From the NCBI GenBank assembly GCA_900299245.1, contig OMJA01000093.1, positions 1-32,100 of the forward strand: a stretch of DNA of 32,100 nt, written 5' to 3'. The position numbers were made by a program, and so were the translations under genes. Under the pieces are notes generated by a model that was not told where the DNA came from, did no database searches, and saw only the letters and a program-made list of their open reading frames with translations. Origin of the DNA: Nitrospiraceae bacterium. Its GTDB lineage: Bacteria > Nitrospirota > Nitrospiria > Nitrospirales > Nitrospiraceae. Positions 29,660 through 32,100 of this stretch are shown in pieces; position 1 is the first letter of the stretch, and every line of letters starts with the position of its first letter.

Positions 29660-31822
29660 TCAGCGTACAACCCTGATTCTCGCATCCGCAATCCTGCAAC
29701 CTTGTCCCTCTGGTAGCGCGAAGATCGGATTCAGATCGAGTTCGCTGATCTCGGGGATTTCTTCGACGAGACGTGACAGGCGCAAAAGCACATCGCTCAG
29801 TGCGGCCGCATCGGCAGCCGGCTTGCTCCGGTAGCCTTGCAGCAATCGAGCGCCTTTGATTCTCGTCACCATCTCGGTCGCATCGCGGTCGGTTAACGGT
29901 GCGATGCGGAACTGCACGTCGCCGAGAATCTCGACATGAAATCCTCCGAGGCCGAAGGCGACCAGCGGGCCGAAAAGGGGATCGCGGGTCATGCCGGCCA
30001 TCACCTCCACGCCGCCCGACAGCATCGGCTGTACCAGCACGCCTTCCATCGCCTCCGGTTGTCCTTCCTGTGCGAGCCGGGCCCTGATCGATTCGAACGC
30101 GTTGCGCACGGATTGCGCATCGGCCAGGTTCAGATGTACCCCGCCGATCTCGGTCTTGTGGAGAATCGTATGGGACGCCAGTTTCACCGCCACGGGAAAG
30201 CCGATCTCGCCTGCAATCCTGACGGCTTCGTTCGCAGTCGCGGCGATTTCTCCTTGCGCCAGGGGGAGTGTCATCGCTGCGAGGAGCGTACGGGTTTCTT
30301 GTGTGGTGAGCCATCCCGGCCCGCGGTTGGATAATGCGCCGGCGCAAATCGCTCTGGCCTGGTCGATGTCGGCATCGGGGTAGCGCGGCGTCTGTCCGGC
30401 CGACTCGTGTTGCCAGGTGGTGTAGGTGAGCGCCCGGTTGATGACGCGGGCGGGAATCTCAGGGTGCCGGTAGGTGGGAATGGTTTCTTCACCTACGGAG
30501 AAGGTCCGGTCCAGGTCGCCTTCGGCCATCCAGCAGATATAGACCGGTTTCCGTTTTCCGCTGATCCGGCGGGCGGCCTTGATCCCCCGGACGATTCCGG
30601 CTGCCACGGGGGGATTGTCTTCTGGTCTGACCGAGACATGCACGATGATGAGCGCATCAAGCGAGTCCGTGGTGAGCATCGTCTCGACGGCCCGCGCATG
30701 CTGGTCTTTCGTGGCGAAGCCGATGACATCGACGGGATTTCTCAGCGCGGCGGTCGGCGGAAGAAACGATGCGAGGGCGGATTGTGTTGGGTCTGAGAAG
30801 GGCGGCACCGTGAGCCCTTCCGCTGCGCAACTGTCCGCGCAGAGCACACCGGGGCCGCCGGAATTCGTCAGGATGCCGACGCGCCGCCCCTGAGGCATCG
30901 GCTGGGCGGAGAGGCCGGTCGCCAGGGCCAGCATGTCATCCAGCGTCTCTGCGCGGATCGCGCCGCACTGTGTGAAGAGCGCGTCAACGGCTGTGTCGTT
31001 TGTCGCAAGCGCCGCGGTATGCGAGCCGGCTGCGGATTGTCCGGCCGATGTCCGGCCCGCTTTCAGGACGACGATCGGTTTCTTTTTCCCCACCCGCCCG
31101 GCGATGTGTCTGAATCGTCGGGGATCCACGACGGTCTCGAGATACAGCAGGATCACGCCGGTGGATTCATCCTGTTCCCAGTATTCGAGCAGATCGAGGA
31201 CCGACACATCGACGTGGTTGCCGACGCTGACGAAGCCGGAGAGCCCGAGGTTCAACCGTCTGGCAGCGGTCACGACGGCCAGTCCCAGTCCGCCGCTTTC
31301 GGAGGCGATGGACACCCGTCCGGAAGGCGGGATCGCGGGTGTATAGGTGGCGTTCAGCTGCACGTCGGGATGGAGATTCATCAACCCGAAGCAATTCGGT
31401 CCGATCAAACGGATTCGATGCCGGCGGATCGCTGCCTGCAGGTGCTGTTCGAGCGCGAGTCCGGAGCCGCCGGTTTCCGCAAAGCCCGCCGTGATGAGGA
31501 CGACAGCCGGAACGTGCGCGGCGGCACAGTCGTCGATGACTGAGAGTACGAGCGCCGGTGGGACGGCAATGATTGCAAGATCGACAGGGCCTGGTGCAGC
31601 CGTCAACGACGGGAACGATTTGAGTCCGGCTATCTCTGCCGCGTGTGGATTGACGGGGAAGATGCTGCCGGAAAAGCGGCTGCCTAGCAGCGCGAGCAGG
31701 ATGCGATGTCCGATACCGGCCGGGTCCCGCGAGGCGCCGACGACGGCCACCGAACGGGGCTTGAAGAAAGGGGTGAGCGGGGAGCCGGCCCGGGAATGTG
31801 GAGATGCAGGTTGAGCAGACAC
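29660..31822 (-). CDS. Acetyl/acyl-CoA synthetase (ADP-forming)
   Basis: A 720-residue enzyme that converts acyl-CoA, ADP and phosphate to acid, CoA and ATP, or the reverse. The N-terminal CoA-binding domain (about 16-110) begins PFFKPRSVAVVGASRDPAG; a succinyl-CoA-ligase-like middle contains ESGGLGLAVV and TNSGGPGVLCADSC; the C-terminal ATP-grasp half has FPVAVKLASHTILHKTEIGG and ELDLNPIFALPEG. All three domains sit on one chain; no GNAT acetyltransferase domain is fused, unlike Pat-type relatives. GTG 31822 (GGGAG upstream) follows the cytochrome stop by 29 bases. An upstream open frame to 32098 overlaps that cytochrome and was rejected. Substrate may be acetate or another acyl group. Confidence 0.88.
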   Translation of the reverse strand: MSAQPASPHSRAGSPLTPFFKPRSVAVVGASRDPAGIGHRILLALLGSRFSGSIFPVNPHAAEIAGLKSFPSLTAAPGPVDLAIIAVPPALVLSVIDDCAAAHVPAVVLITAGFAETGGSGLALEQHLQAAIRRHRIRLIGPNCFGLMNLHPDVQLNATYTPAIPPSGRVSIASESGGLGLAVVTAARRLNLGLSGFVSVGNHVDVSVLDLLEYWEQDESTGVILLYLETVVDPRRFRHIAGRVGKKKPIVVLKAGRTSAGQSAAGSHTAALATNDTAVDALFTQCGAIRAETLDDMLALATGLSAQPMPQGRRVGILTNSGGPGVLCADSCAAEGLTVPPFSDPTQSALASFLPPTAALRNPVDVIGFATKDQHARAVETMLTTDSLDALIIVHVSVRPEDNPPVAAGIVRGIKAARRISGKRKPVYICWMAEGDLDRTFSVGEETIPTYRHPEIPARVINRALTYTTWQHESAGQTPRYPDADIDQARAICAGALSNRGPGWLTTQETRTLLAAMTLPLAQGEIAATANEAVRIAGEIGFPVAVKLASHTILHKTEIGGVHLNLADAQSVRNAFESIRARLAQEGQPEAMEGVLVQPMLSGGVEVMAGMTRDPLFGPLVAFGLGGFHVEILGDVQFRIAPLTDRDATEMVTRIKGARLLQGYRSKPAADAAALSDVLLRLSRLVEEIPEISELDLNPIFALPEGQGCRIADARIRVVR

Positions 31823-31851
31823 CGCCGCGCTCCCGGGTGGATCGGACCGAG

Positions 31852-32100
31852 CTAGCTCACGATTTCCGGCCTGGCGACGCTTCTGATATATGACAGCACG
31901 TCCACCATCTGCTGATCCGTCAGCTTGCCTCGAAATCCGTGCATCGGACTGAAGAGAACGCCGTTCGAAATCGTGACGAGCAGCTCCCAGTCGGTTTTGC
32001 TGCGGGAGGCTTGCGACTGGAGATTGGCCGGCCGGACGATCAGATCCTGACTGTCCGGTCCTTTCCCGTCGAGTTTGTTGCCGTGGCAGCGCAGGCATTG
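31852..32100 (-). CDS. Cytochrome c, 5' part cut off by the window edge
   Basis: The visible 82 residues begin QCLRCHGNKLDGKGPDSQD, so a CLRCH haem site lies at the window edge. They continue to MHGFRGKLTDQQMVDVLSYI, a Met ligand and final helix typical of class I cytochrome c, and end REVS-like at PEIVS. The signal peptide and any upstream domain are outside the window. Its stop is 29 bases before the ADP-forming synthetase start, on the same strand, so the two are probably cotranscribed. The pairing has no obvious biochemical reason. Confidence 0.85.
   Translation of the reverse strand, partial: QCLRCHGNKLDGKGPDSQDLIVRPANLQSQASRSKTDWELLVTISNGVLFSPMHGFRGKLTDQQMVDVLSYIRSVARPEIVS

Overview
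The window looks like chromosomal DNA from a chemolithotrophic bacterium of the Nitrospirota, probably Nitrospira-like. This rests on gene content, not a database match: high-GC coding DNA, 15 visible CXXCH haem-attachment motifs in eleven proteins, a cytochrome b carrying its own cytochrome c domain, and a pyruvate:ferredoxin oxidoreductase of the kind used in the reductive TCA cycle. I see no tRNA, rRNA, CRISPR array, insertion sequence or phage gene. Genes are tightly packed, mostly on the + strand, and often overlap by 1-4 bases.

Layout. (1) 1-2805: the 3' end of a type I sulfide:quinone oxidoreductase, then Rieske protein and cytochrome b-c, so sulfide oxidation is genetically coupled to a bc complex; a small DUF2892 membrane protein follows. 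(2) 2917-7185: an RND efflux adaptor and pump. (3) 7489-9303: ftsH. (4) 9324-12922: an Mla/MCE lipid-transport operon (STAS-permease fusion, ATPase, MCE protein, auxiliary lipoprotein). (5) 12962-15338: monohaem cytochrome c, VIT-like metal transporter, unknown membrane protein, exported DsrE-like protein, OsmC-like protein. (6) 15535-21829: a sulfur-oxidation block with monohaem cytochrome c, DUF2892 protein, TsdA-like dihaem cytochrome, two YeeE/YedE sulfur-transport subunits (the first frameshifted), OsmC-like protein, sulfite dehydrogenase (SorA-like) with its dihaem cytochrome, a trihaem cytochrome and a cytoplasmic DsrE-like protein. (7) 21860-24121: polyphosphate kinase 2, a cytochrome c with a Met/Gly/His-rich tail, and a YtxH protein. 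(8) 24131-29613: a three-gene pyruvate:ferredoxin oxidoreductase (fused gamma-delta, alpha, beta) followed by a cytochrome c'-like lipoprotein, hemerythrin, two cytochromes c and thioredoxin 2. (9) On the minus strand, 29660-32100: an ADP-forming acyl/acetyl-CoA synthetase preceded by a truncated cytochrome c.

Taken together, SQR feeds sulfide electrons into quinone and the b-c complex; TsdA-like, YeeE/YedE, DsrE, OsmC and SorAB-like proteins form a plausible route for thiosulfate, sulfane sulfur and sulfite; and the many small cytochromes could carry the electrons onward. Por plus the ADP-forming synthetase links pyruvate, acetyl-CoA and acetate. The most notable points are this sulfur/cytochrome block, the SQR-bc operon, the single-base frameshift in the first YeeE/YedE gene, a Fur-family-like 7-1-7 palindrome, and two sigma-54-like sites. 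Promoter, operator and terminator calls are pattern readings only.
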